From: Skeletonema tropicum
Lineage: Eukaryota; Bacillariophyta; Thalassiosirophyceae; Thalassiosirales; Thalassiosiraceae
Assembly (NCBI GenBank): GCA_037178625.1
Contig: CM074129.1
Span: 1,116,001 to 1,180,000 of the forward strand
DNA: 64,000 nt
Direction of reading: 5' to 3'
The notes under the pieces: generated by a model
Databases searched by the model: none
The model's input: the letters and a program-made list of their open reading frames with translations, nothing else
Told to the model about the DNA's origin: nothing
Position numbers and translations under genes: made by a program
Shown here: piece after piece, positions 55,401 to 63,281 of the stretch
Position numbering within the stretch: the first letter of the stretch is position 1
Layout of the letters: the number at the start of each line of letters is the position of its first letter

Positions 55401-56816
55401 AGGTATGAATACATGAAAATACCTCTCCGCACATTCCCCGAACATGTAAAACAGCAGTACAACTTGAACGAAATGGCCTATAAGGGCCAGGTATACTTGG
55501 AAATCAGACGCAGTATCTGGGGCTTGCCCCAAGCAGGAATCTTGTCGAATAGGTTGTTGAAGGAACGTCTTGCTCCGCATGGCTACTATGAATGCGAACA
55601 CACGCCTGGCCTATGGAGGCATGAAACGCGTCCAATTGCGTTCACCCTTGTGGTGGATGATTTTGGCATCAAATATACCAACAAAGCCGATGCCGAGCAT
55701 TTGTACAACTGCATCGCCGAGCACTACAAGGTGAAAGCCGACTGGGAAGGAAAATTGTACTGCGGAATAACCCTTGAGTGGGACTATGAGAAACGCACTG
55801 TGACTCTTTCAATGCCGGGATACGTGAAGAAAATGCTAATCAACTTCAACCATCCGGAACCCAAGAAGCCACAGGACAGCCCTCACCCAGCACCGCCGAG
55901 GAAATTCGGAACTGCCGCCCAGGATCCTATCGACGAGGACACCTCCGCTCCACTCAACCCTGCCCAAAAACGCCGCATCCAACAAATCGTAGGGGCCGGC
56001 CTATACTACGGCCGAGCTGTTGACAACACCATCCTTGTCGCACTGGGAACACTTGCTTCTGAGCAAGCCAACCCAACAGAAAGTACAGAACAACGTGCCA
56101 ACCAACTGCTGGATTACCTGACCACCCACCCAGACGCCAAAATCCAATTCAGAGCTTCTGACATGATTCTCAACATCCATAGTGACGCATCCTACCTCTC
56201 TGAACCAAGGGCACGCAGCCGCATAGCAGGCGTCCACTTCTTGGGATCCATCCCTAAAGATCACAAACCCATCATTATCAATGGTTTCGTCCATGTCGTC
56301 AGTAACATTCTGAAATGCGTCGTAGCCTCCGCAGCAGAAGCCGAACTTGGGGGGCTATTCCACAACTGCAAAGAAGCCAAGGTCCTACGTCTCACCCTGG
56401 AAGAATTGGGGCATCCCCAGCCGCCCACCCCAGTCCATTGTGACAATGCCACGGCTACAGGCATCGCAAATGACACAGTCAAAAAGCATCGCTCCCGCTC
56501 CATGGAAAAGAACTATTTCTGGGTCACAGATCAGGTCAAACGGAAACAGTTCGATGTTCGGTGGCACCCCGGCAAGGAGAACCTCGCCGACTATCCATCC
56601 AAGAACCACGATGCCTCCCACCATAGAGAAGTCAGACCATGGATGCTCCACATCGAATCTATCTCACCAATAACGCTGCCACGAGCACAGAAGCCCAGCA
56701 CGCTTAGAGGGTGTGTTGGAACCCTGGAAGATGGCTATCTCCGACACGCTCCTCTCCCGAGGATTCCTAAGAGAAAGCGCACTGACAGTCGCAACGACAG
56801 TCGCACCAGCCCGTGA
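52479..56816 (+). CDS. pol: Copia-type pol polyprotein (protease, integrase, RT, RNase H)
   Basis: About 1,445 codons are open without an early ATG, so expression would require readthrough or fusion with gag. Protease: IADSGASDHF (D at about 85). Integrase: D in MYTDVTG (about 404), D in LNVTDNQ (about 465) and E in NAAERAI (about 499), a D,D-33-35-E arrangement. Reverse transcriptase: FDISSFYLGTPLDR and catalytic VVDDFG (about 1058). RNase H: NIHSDASYLS, AEAELGGL and the HCDNATATGIAN block. The order protease-integrase-RT-RNase H is diagnostic of Copia. It is likely a diatom CoDi-like lineage (inference). All domains look intact. Confidence 0.85.
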   Translation: MNRCNLIKTKIAIKPLSLYATQKIVQPSSNIQQCFHAEVQPPREDDDDITVVTDNRTVTRPSNIHQANSLQSKEKLVPSDYAIADSGASDHFFIVEAEVNNIRPTTSPISITQPDGTVSKSTHMCDIDLPSLPPAACKNGHIVPEFSKASLISIRRIVDAGCQVLFTMHEVRVLHHGRCVLTGKRHPATGLWLLPLSKKPMQPSFDIITPTAQPITAAAHNAYTMPTKQQALKYIHQCLFSPPIPTLLRAIENNQLKSFPHIQRTKDVRRHLAASPATAKGHMKKPRAGLRSTRKKPPKPSKYNLSSPSIGIGQAPKSYTTTGMSRRRLQGIVAHQLEQDRASNPPEPQQPTTSPTIIPPDPAETEQQEREEMEQPEQDDKSLNVFCYAALADKIEGTMYTDVTGALPHRSLEGNLYYLIAYIHDMNAILARPIKSTKSEDIIGAFEEIFQYLKDRGYSPKLNVTDNQAASQIKQFLSENDCQWQFVEPHNHRVNAAERAIQTFKNHFISGLCCTDSEFPLQLWDQLTEQAEITLNLLRTSRRDPSKSAYEDLHGEPFDFNRTPLAPPGTRAVVYDHPSSRASWAPRGSDAWYVGPAKDHYRNYRFFVVDTNAYRTSASCKFFPQHCQHYTPTPIEHATEVADELITTAEALPKRQRFAILSTIAKALQKIIRLRQPTTEGAKSNSEGGPTTPELAEIEGGNQVIRPNNPAITTSTNPTAPRIHRSKPRTHQRHTRNNTPGTLPKPTTQLPEQVPRRSQRTRQPTQVAFEEIQPIPSTPPHTRVQQHRIISQDALLAYCGATMMETHTKNLWRPTQLEHAPTEDIMYYCAPVTHPITGKAMRKYAEVIKCEELRETWETAFGKEFGGLAQGDDRTGQKGTDTVIILDHDQIKNIPADRVVTYASIATDYREQKDDPNRVRITAGGNLINYPGELTTRTADLQTTKIMWNSVVSTPGARYCCFDISSFYLGTPLDRYEYMKIPLRTFPEHVKQQYNLNEMAYKGQVYLEIRRSIWGLPQAGILSNRLLKERLAPHGYYECEHTPGLWRHETRPIAFTLVVDDFGIKYTNKADAEHLYNCIAEHYKVKADWEGKLYCGITLEWDYEKRTVTLSMPGYVKKMLINFNHPEPKKPQDSPHPAPPRKFGTAAQDPIDEDTSAPLNPAQKRRIQQIVGAGLYYGRAVDNTILVALGTLASEQANPTESTEQRANQLLDYLTTHPDAKIQFRASDMILNIHSDASYLSEPRARSRIAGVHFLGSIPKDHKPIIINGFVHVVSNILKCVVASAAEAELGGLFHNCKEAKVLRLTLEELGHPQPPTPVHCDNATATGIANDTVKKHRSRSMEKNYFWVTDQVKRKQFDVRWHPGKENLADYPSKNHDASHHREVRPWMLHIESISPITLPRAQKPSTLRGCVGTLEDGYLRHAPLPRIPKRKRTDSRNDSRTSP

Positions 56817-56970
56817 CAGCACATCGATCGAGGTGGTGGTTGAAGCAGGGATCTTGGAGATCTTTCACCACCACCTACGCCAGCTCCAACTGCGGTTCAC
56901 CACTCATCTAATGTAGTCCATAATATCGTAGTTCACTTGTTAGTTCACTGCCTCTTTTGTGCTGTCTTCA
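56713..56970 (+). repeat. Putative 3' LTR
   Basis: It starts TGTTGGAACCCTGG right after a purine-rich AGAGGGTG tract and ends ...GTGCTGTCTTCA, 258 bp in all. TG...CA ends fit an LTR. It cannot be confirmed by its partner, since the 5' LTR is absent. The pol frame overlaps its first 100 bp. Confidence 0.6.
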
Positions 56971-56971
56971 T

Positions 56972-57115
56972 CATCTTCCCTGAGCTGTCAAGGTTTGTTC
57001 CGTCTTGTTCTGCTTCTGCAGTGCATCCACAAGTAGCATATTTCCTTTCTTGTGTGCTACCACAAACTACCTACGCAATGAATGTGCAAGTATAATTTTC
57101 TAAGTTGGTGTTATT
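56972..57115 (+). pseudogene. 3' remnant of a third 249-residue gene copy
   Basis: The sequence CTTCCCTGAGCTGTCAAGG onward matches 41884-42024 and 49334-49474 with small indels. Only the last 30 codons and 3' flank remain, directly abutting the Copia LTR end. Confidence 0.75.
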
Positions 57116-57864
57116 ATTATTATGAGTAGACAACATAGTGTATCAAATATTATGCGTGCATAGCCTAGAGGGCTCTCTCTCGGGAGAGAGATGTAGCACA
57201 ACATTTTGGATGTAGCGTCATTACATCACACCACTAATTATTTATCGAATCCTTCTACAAAAGTATCAAGAACTCTGGACAGGCATGCTACATACCAGAG
57301 CGCAAAAAATCGCAAAAGAGGGTCAAACACGGGTCTTCTGCCCATACAGCTCATTGGTTATCAAAAGCTGCTCTTCAGATTGAGGCAATGAATGAGCGAC
57401 GACTTAAGGAGACCCTAGAAACTCGTCTCATGTGCAGTATCAATGATTACGACTCTTAAATCAACTTGTTGGGGTGTTTAGATATTGATGTTAGCTTGGT
57501 TATTGTTGTTATTGACCATAAAGCAAGTTGTAACATATATTACCAACTACCACTACGGCGGCTCATGCAAAAGCCCAGACCATCCACCTATTTCACAAAC
57601 TCTTCGGCATAGAAATTTGCTTCGCAAAAACGGCTCAGCCGGACTAAAGGCCCGTTCCATCCTCTACAACCAACTTAATGGCCCACAGCCTTATCATCAC
57701 CCAACAACGCCACGATTACTCAACTGTACGTACAGATGATGAAATCTTTCATCCACCTAACACTTTCCTCATAGGTAGCCCTACCAACATATCCACGCGT
57801 GCGGAGCAAACACGCGCAGCAAGCGCGCGAGCAACGAGCAACGAGCAACGGAGCAACAAAGAGC
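57116..57864. other. Region without a firm gene
   Basis: A short plus-strand stretch near 57270-57457 reads in one frame as a plausible coding tail (AALQIEAMNERRLKETLETR...). Nothing identifiable. A CTCTCTCGGGAGAGAG palindrome lies near 57173-57189. Confidence 0.3.
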
Positions 57865-58135
57865 AAAGAGACATGCGGTTGAGTGAGGACTCTCACTCTC
57901 ACCTGTCGAGAGGCAGTTGAGAGTAGGAGGGAGGAGGAACATACCATCACCTAGCACAGGTGACAAGAGGAGTGCGGACTTGCCACTGAACTAGAGATAC
58001 CTAGACTGCACTCCTCTTATTACCTAAAATGGGCAAGTTCAGATCCAGCTTGCCCAGTAAACAGCTCCTGAATACCATCCTAAACTAATCACTTATTTAT
58101 CTTAAAAAAAAAAAAAAAAAAAAAAGAGACATGCG
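57865..58135 (+). mobile_element. Poly(A) retroposon with 13-bp target duplication
   Basis: The insert (57878-58122) ends in about 22 A residues (58104-58125) and is flanked by AAAGAGACATGCG at 57865-57877 and 58123-58135. Its 3' half also occurs at 27967-28063. It has no clear tRNA-type A/B boxes or ORF. The structure fits a SINE or processed-transcript insertion mobilised by a LINE-type machinery. Confidence 0.8.
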
Positions 58136-58286
58136 ACAAGAGACATGGAACACAAAACACAAACAATGACGGATGTCCTGTGGCCTGTGGTCTGTGGTAC
58201 AAATAATTATCAATCTTTGTGTGCAGACTAACGATAGCATACTACTTAATATCAGTTGTTTATTACAGCAGTGGTGGTTCAACAAA

Positions 58287-59045
58287 ATGAGCGATAAATT
58301 ACTACAACGTGAGGATTTGTTATTTCAACAACCGGAAAGTAGCCATCTTGGCGACTGTCCCATCTGCATGATTCCTCTGTCGCTCGATCCAATGAGATAT
58401 GCCATGAAGATGTGTTGCAGCAAATTCATCTGCGAGGGATGTAATTATGAACATTTTACTCGAGAGATTGCAGAGAAGGGTTGCCTCCCGAGTTGTCCGT
58501 ACTGTCGCACACCTACACCTGCCAAGGATAGGAAAGACAATTTAAAAGAATACAAAAAACAATTGATGAAAAGGGTGAAGGCGAATGATCCGGGAGCTAT
58601 GATTTATCTTGGAGCAGATCAGGCAAAGAAAGGAGATTATATTGGTGCATTTGAGTTGTACACAAAGGCTGCTGGACTGGGATATGCGGATGCGCATCCA
58701 CATCTGGCTCAGCTATACGCTGATGGGCTTGGAGTTGAGAAGGACCGCGGAAAGGAAATCCACCATCTGGAAGAGGCTGCTATTGGTGGACACCCAGGAG
58801 CCAGGCACAATCTTGCAGTTAATGAGTTGCACAATGGAAATATTGAGAGAGCAGTGAAACATTGGATCATCGCCGCCACTCTGGGGCATGATAATTCAGT
58901 CGAATGTTTGATGCACATATTCAAGGTCAGGGGCGAGCGATCTGTCAGCAAGGAGGACCTTGCTGCTGCTCTACGTGGACATCAGTCCGCTAAAAACGCG
59001 ACCAAAAGTCCTCAGAGGGAAGCAGCCTCGGCATATTATCGATGA
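58287..59045 (+). CDS. RING-type zinc-finger protein with Sel1 repeats
   Basis: The 252-residue product starts at ATG 58287 (MSDKLLQRED). Residues 24-75 form a RING-like finger: CPIC, then CCSKFICEGC, then CPYC, a variant lacking a clear central His. Residues about 95-215 contain three Sel1/TPR-like repeats (GDYIGAFELYTKAAGLGYAD, LAQLYADGLGVEKDRGKEIH, a GNIERAVKHWIIAATLGH repeat). RING domains commonly act in ubiquitin ligases and Sel1 repeats bind partners. This combination is common in diatoms. A retroposon ends about 150 bp upstream of the start. Cytosolic; substrate unknown. Confidence 0.75.
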   Translation: MSDKLLQREDLLFQQPESSHLGDCPICMIPLSLDPMRYAMKMCCSKFICEGCNYEHFTREIAEKGCLPSCPYCRTPTPAKDRKDNLKEYKKQLMKRVKANDPGAMIYLGADQAKKGDYIGAFELYTKAAGLGYADAHPHLAQLYADGLGVEKDRGKEIHHLEEAAIGGHPGARHNLAVNELHNGNIERAVKHWIIAATLGHDNSVECLMHIFKVRGERSVSKEDLAAALRGHQSAKNATKSPQREAASAYYR

Positions 59046-59514
59046 TGTGTAGGTGATTTGTCTGCTTTGATTAATTTCTTCACACATTGACTTACATCAG
59101 ATGATGCTCAAGTGGGCAACAGACATACTTAAAATAGTAATTGATAGTAGATTGGCATTTCTGCAGCGTTCATTCCTACTTACTATCTTCTTTCATTCTT
59201 GGGTGACGGTATTGCTCACCTCACTACTCACTCCCCTTGTGTCAAATACTTATATATTTATTCACGAGAAGGTCATCTCTTCATTCCATCTCAGCGTCAG
59301 AATTCTCACTCACAGAGTTAGTAGCACGTCAAGGTAAAATCGCACAGAGCTAAAGCTTTGTAGTAGATACGCAACCATAGAATCAAATATTAAACCTAAT
59401 CTGATCTTCGTAAGTGTCTGTGTAGTACTGCAAATATACCACCAGGAGCGAAGTATCTTTCTCAACCGTAATTGTGTAACAATTGGATCATTATAGCATT
59501 GAGTACTATCCATT
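59046..59514. other. Convergent intergenic region
   Basis: These 469 bp separate the RING/Sel1 gene from the convergent giant-gene paralogue. No gene or repeat was recognised. Confidence 0.3.
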
Positions 59515-62500
59515 TCATTGACCAATTTCACTGAAGGCATCTAGAAGAGCAACAGACCGTTTCAAGTCTTCAAGCTCTTCCCTAAGTTCTATATTCTCTC
59601 GACGCAATTGAAGATTCTCTTCATCCAATACTTCGATTTTGGACTCGAGATTGTCAATTTGACTCAAAACACTTTCAAGTTTTGTTTCCATTCTTGCCGT
59701 AGTTGCCTTCAACTGCTTTAGCTCTGCTTTCTCTCTAGATGTACTCTCTTGAGCCGTTCGTGTTGTTGCAGTTGGAGCAGGATCAAGTTGCCGGATTCTG
59801 GATTGAAGAGCCGCCATATCTATTGCGATTGTATCTCTAGCCAGTCTTGCACGCTCAGCTTCTTCTGCTGTCATGCCATCTGTGATTGCAGTGGGCGTAT
59901 CTGCTGGTTGAATTGTTTCGTCAAGAGTTTTTGGTGCCTTTTCTTCTTCTGTGAGCAACCTATTCTTTCTGATTTTTTCAGCCTCATCAGCAGTCATGCC
60001 TTCGGATATTAAAAGAGTTGCGGGCTGTGAATTAGTAGCAATGGATTTGGCCTCTGATTTATCTGGCTTCTCAGGCGTTGCTGTTGTCGACTTCAAATCT
60101 GATTTCTCGTCATCCGATGATTTAGCCTCCAGAGGAAGACCGGCAGTGGGAATTTCATTTTCTGACTTCGAAATACCCTTTCCAGGAGGCCCACCTTGCT
60201 TCTCGACCATTGACATGCCTCCCTTGAGTGGAAGCCCTTTCGGTACGCTCGAGTCATCAGCAGTTGCAACACCATCAGCAGATGCTTTCGACATCGGTCC
60301 CTTCATCTTCAATGGAGCAGATGGAAAGGCCTTCTTCATCATAGGAGCAGGAGTAGTCTTATCAGTGCTCTTCTTGGCAAAATGTGGCAGATCCATTCCT
60401 TTCTTCAAACCACCACCATCTCCCTTTCCTTTCAAAGGCAGCGGAGGAAGACTCTTCTTCTCAATTGAGAAGCTAGGAGCTTTCTTCATGAATGGCATAC
60501 CCTTTCCAGGAAGACCAGCTTGATTCTCGCCCATAGACATGCCTCCCTTCAGTGGAAGTCCCTTCGATAATACGCTCGAATCATCAGCATTTGCTTCATC
60601 ATCAGTAGATGCTTTCGACATTGGTCCCTTCATCTTCAGTGGAGCAGATGGGAAGGCCTTCTTTATCGTAGGAGGAGTAACACCATCTCCAAAGCTCTTC
60701 TTCGCCAACGGTGGCAGACCCATTCCTTTCTTCAGACCAGCATCATCTCCCTTTCCTTTCAGCGGCATTGGACCGAGACTCTTCTTCTCCATTGAAAAAC
60801 TGGGTGCTGTCTTCGCTATCGGTGGAGGAGGAGGAAATCCTTTCTTCGCAAAGGGCTGTTTCAGCGGTAGTGGCGATAGAGACTTTTTGACAGTAGAATC
60901 TATTCCAAAGCTTGGTGATTGTTTTGGTTGCGTCGCTCCAGCCGAGATGATGCCACCCTTGAGTGGCACACCTTTCGATACAACCTTGGGAGTGCCCGGT
61001 GTTTTCGATAGCGGTCCATTCACCGGTGCAGTTTTCAGTGGCATTGTCCCTACTCCTCCTTTCTTCTCAGTTCTGGGTTTGATCTTTTCCTTCATCGTGT
61101 CAGACATCTCCAATCTTGCCATTCTTGCACGTTCAGCTTCTTCTGCTGTCATGCCCTCAGTAATTGCCATTGGCTTATAATCGTTCCTGGTGGTGGTTTC
61201 GGTACTAGCCACCGGTGGCGCAATATCCAAAGCGACTTTTTCAAGAAGTGACGCTATTACGTCTTCAGTCGACAACCTATTATTTCTGACTATTTCAGCT
61301 TCTTCCGCAGTCATTCCTTCGGAAATGAGTGTGGTCGCTGGGTATAGTTTTTTACCATTCAATGTAGCCTTCGAAGTATCTGCTTGAAGTTGGACTTTTG
61401 ATACTTCTTCCACTATCCCTTTGGACTTGGCAACAACTTGACCAATCTTTAACCCTTTCAACTTTTCAACGGTAACACCCTTATTCATTGGATTGTATTT
61501 CTTCGACAATTTGTCTGACTTTAGGAATGAAAGACCACCGCGACTACCTTGCGGTCCCGTCTTTTTTGTCACCATGTCGAGCTTTTTTGGAGTTAACTTC
61601 TTTCCTTGTATACCCAACTTTGAACCCCCCTTGTTCACGAACGACGGTGGTGGTGATGAAGATAGTTTGTTGCCGCCACCACCACCAAAAGAGGTCTTCT
61701 CCTTCCCCTTTGTTATGACACCCTTGTTCATCATCGGTGGTGGTGTCATGATGCCCTTGTTTATAGGTGACGGTGGTGGCACGAATTGCTTCTTATCGAA
61801 CGACTTCAATGGCGGTGTAAAGCCTTTCTTGATTGGCGGTGTCACCTGCTTCTCCCCTAATGACTTGGCTTTCATACTACTGATATCATCATTACTCAAT
61901 GCATTATTATCACCACCTCTCTCCCTCTGTGCTGAAGAAATGTCATCCATCGCTGGTGATGAAGGTGATGATGGTGGAAGAACTGATGCCGAAGAAGAAG
62001 ACTTCATCATCCTGAGTCCATATGGCAAATCTTCTTCTTCTTCTTCTTCGTTGGTCTCCTCCGCCAATAAAGTAGTGTCGGCAAGAGCTTCACTCGACTG
62101 CTGCTTGGACTCTGAAAACAATCCAGATAAGAATGACATTCCTGCATTGATACCCCATTTCTTCTGCTCAGTAGTTGTTGCTGTTACATCATTTTCGTCT
62201 TCTTCTTCTACCCGAATAGCTTCGTCTTGTGCCTGTGCACTGCCATTTACTTTGTCTGATGATCCAACACCAACAACACTAACATCCTCATCTTGCTGCT
62301 GTTGTTGCTGTAATAACGTAGCAGCATTATCCCTCCAAGCATCTAACGCCATATTCAAAAATTCCTCTTGGGATAATTGCTCAGAGAAGAATTCGTTCCA
62401 TGCCTCTTTTGCTAATGTAAGATATTTTTCTTCCTCGGTTTTGTAAGTGTTGGCATCAATCATGAGTTGGTTTGTATTGTTGTTGTTGTTGTTATTGTCC

Positions 62501-62907
62501 CCATTGAGTGACACACGATTCGATGTAGTATCATTTAGAGGGGAGGTCCATGCCTGTTGTGCCTTTTCTACGAATCCATTGACTTCGTTAGTGTCAGATT
62601 GTTGTTGTGGAATTGTTGTTGTGGTGGTGGTTAGTGCATTGGCAATTTCCATTATGGATGCTTCATCATCATCGTCATTGTATCCATTCGTGATGCCTAC
62701 ATTCTGTTGGTAGTTACCGTTCACCTCGTAAAGTGACGTCTGCTGCTGCTGTTGCTGTTGGAAGCGTGATGACAGAAGCGGTGCATTGGTCCATGCTTGA
62801 CATGACGAAGGAGTGTGGGTTAACACGATGAGTATGACGAGCAGTGGAGAGAGCTGCAGACCACCTCCTCGTGAAGAAGGAGAAGATGTAGAGGAGGAGT
62901 ATTGCAT
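59515..62907 (-). CDS. Repeat-scaffold paralogue of the giant gene, without kinase-fold domain
   Basis: Starting at 62907 (MQYSSSTSSPS), which places the hydrophobic signal peptide correctly, the protein has 1,130 residues; upstream codons to 63081 are probably untranslated. The signal peptide ends PSSCQAWTNAP, a plastid-type junction with W at +1. It shares with the giant protein the VEKAQQAWTS helix (about 108-120), the AKEAWNEFF...ALDAWRD block (about 155-192), one GGLSFLKSDKLSK module (about 454-472), four GMTAEEAE-type motifs (about 530, 585, 975, 1015) and about 2.5 diverged copies of the 110-residue repeat (about 683-915). It ends in a leucine-zipper coiled coil (about 1055-1130). No enzymatic domain is visible. 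A plastid scaffold or linker role is inference; a silica-associated role is an alternative given the Lys-rich repeats. Confidence 0.75.
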   Translation of the reverse strand: MQYSSSTSSPSSRGGGLQLSPLLVILIVLTHTPSSCQAWTNAPLLSSRFQQQQQQQTSLYEVNGNYQQNVGITNGYNDDDDEASIMEIANALTTTTTTIPQQQSDTNEVNGFVEKAQQAWTSPLNDTTSNRVSLNGDNNNNNNNTNQLMIDANTYKTEEEKYLTLAKEAWNEFFSEQLSQEEFLNMALDAWRDNAATLLQQQQQQDEDVSVVGVGSSDKVNGSAQAQDEAIRVEEEDENDVTATTTEQKKWGINAGMSFLSGLFSESKQQSSEALADTTLLAEETNEEEEEEDLPYGLRMMKSSSSASVLPPSSPSSPAMDDISSAQRERGGDNNALSNDDISSMKAKSLGEKQVTPPIKKGFTPPLKSFDKKQFVPPPSPINKGIMTPPPMMNKGVITKGKEKTSFGGGGGNKLSSSPPPSFVNKGGSKLGIQGKKLTPKKLDMVTKKTGPQGSRGGLSFLKSDKLSKKYNPMNKGVTVEKLKGLKIGQVVAKSKGIVEEVSKVQLQADTSKATLNGKKLYPATTLISEGMTAEEAEIVRNNRLSTEDVIASLLEKVALDIAPPVASTETTTRNDYKPMAITEGMTAEEAERARMARLEMSDTMKEKIKPRTEKKGGVGTMPLKTAPVNGPLSKTPGTPKVVSKGVPLKGGIISAGATQPKQSPSFGIDSTVKKSLSPLPLKQPFAKKGFPPPPPIAKTAPSFSMEKKSLGPMPLKGKGDDAGLKKGMGLPPLAKKSFGDGVTPPTIKKAFPSAPLKMKGPMSKASTDDEANADDSSVLSKGLPLKGGMSMGENQAGLPGKGMPFMKKAPSFSIEKKSLPPLPLKGKGDGGGLKKGMDLPHFAKKSTDKTTPAPMMKKAFPSAPLKMKGPMSKASADGVATADDSSVPKGLPLKGGMSMVEKQGGPPGKGISKSENEIPTAGLPLEAKSSDDEKSDLKSTTATPEKPDKSEAKSIATNSQPATLLISEGMTADEAEKIRKNRLLTEEEKAPKTLDETIQPADTPTAITDGMTAEEAERARLARDTIAIDMAALQSRIRQLDPAPTATTRTAQESTSREKAELKQLKATTARMETKLESVLSQIDNLESKIEVLDEENLQLRRENIELREELEDLKRSVALLDAFSEIGQ
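60160..60860 (-). repeat. Diverged copies of the 110-residue repeat in the paralogue
   Basis: About 2.5 units align with the 330-bp array of the giant gene (for example KMKGPMSKAS and KGMGLPPLAKKSFGDG) but with substitutions and length differences. They therefore represent the less homogenised ancestral state. Confidence 0.8.
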
Positions 62908-63281
62908 TGTTACAGTTCGTTTTTGATCTATTGTCTTGCAGTGCGTCTGGTAGCTACCGTAGGTGGCTCGACATGGAGGAATGCTCGAGCGAAGGAAGTA
63001 CGTGTTGTGGAAGGTCGGCTGTTGTCGAGAATGACCCGGTCGACCGTCTTTATTCTTTCTTTGCCCGACAGACGCTGTCACAGCGACATCACAGTTTTCC
63101 TACCTACCGCCACCGCCACAAAATCCAAAATCTGTCATCAAGACATGTCGAAAATGGCAGCAAACTACACTAATTAAGTATCATCTGACGGCAAGTCTTT
63201 TCCTCTCTCTAAACAGCTAAGGTCACTAAACATCCAAGGTCACTTATTAGATAATCGTACATCATCAATCCATAACCAACC
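62908..63281. promoter_or_regulatory. Divergent promoter region
   Basis: These 374 bp lie between the minus-strand scaffold start and the plus-strand SUMO-like start. A segment CAGACGCTGTCACAGCGACATC (63067-63088 in part) resembles CAGACGTCCGTCAGAGTGACATC upstream of the giant gene (20871-20893), possibly a shared element. Confidence 0.4.

Larger units (their letters stand above)
51912..56970 (+). mobile_element. 5'-truncated Copia-type LTR retrotransposon
   Basis: Retroelement sequence begins in mid-gag at 51912 with no 5' LTR or primer-binding site. It runs through gag C-terminus, protease, integrase, reverse transcriptase and RNase H in Copia order. A putative 3' LTR (56713-56970) starts TGTTGG and ends CTTCA. 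The next base returns to the 3' end of a 249-residue gene copy, so left and right flanks come from different parts of the duplication unit. Confidence 0.8.
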
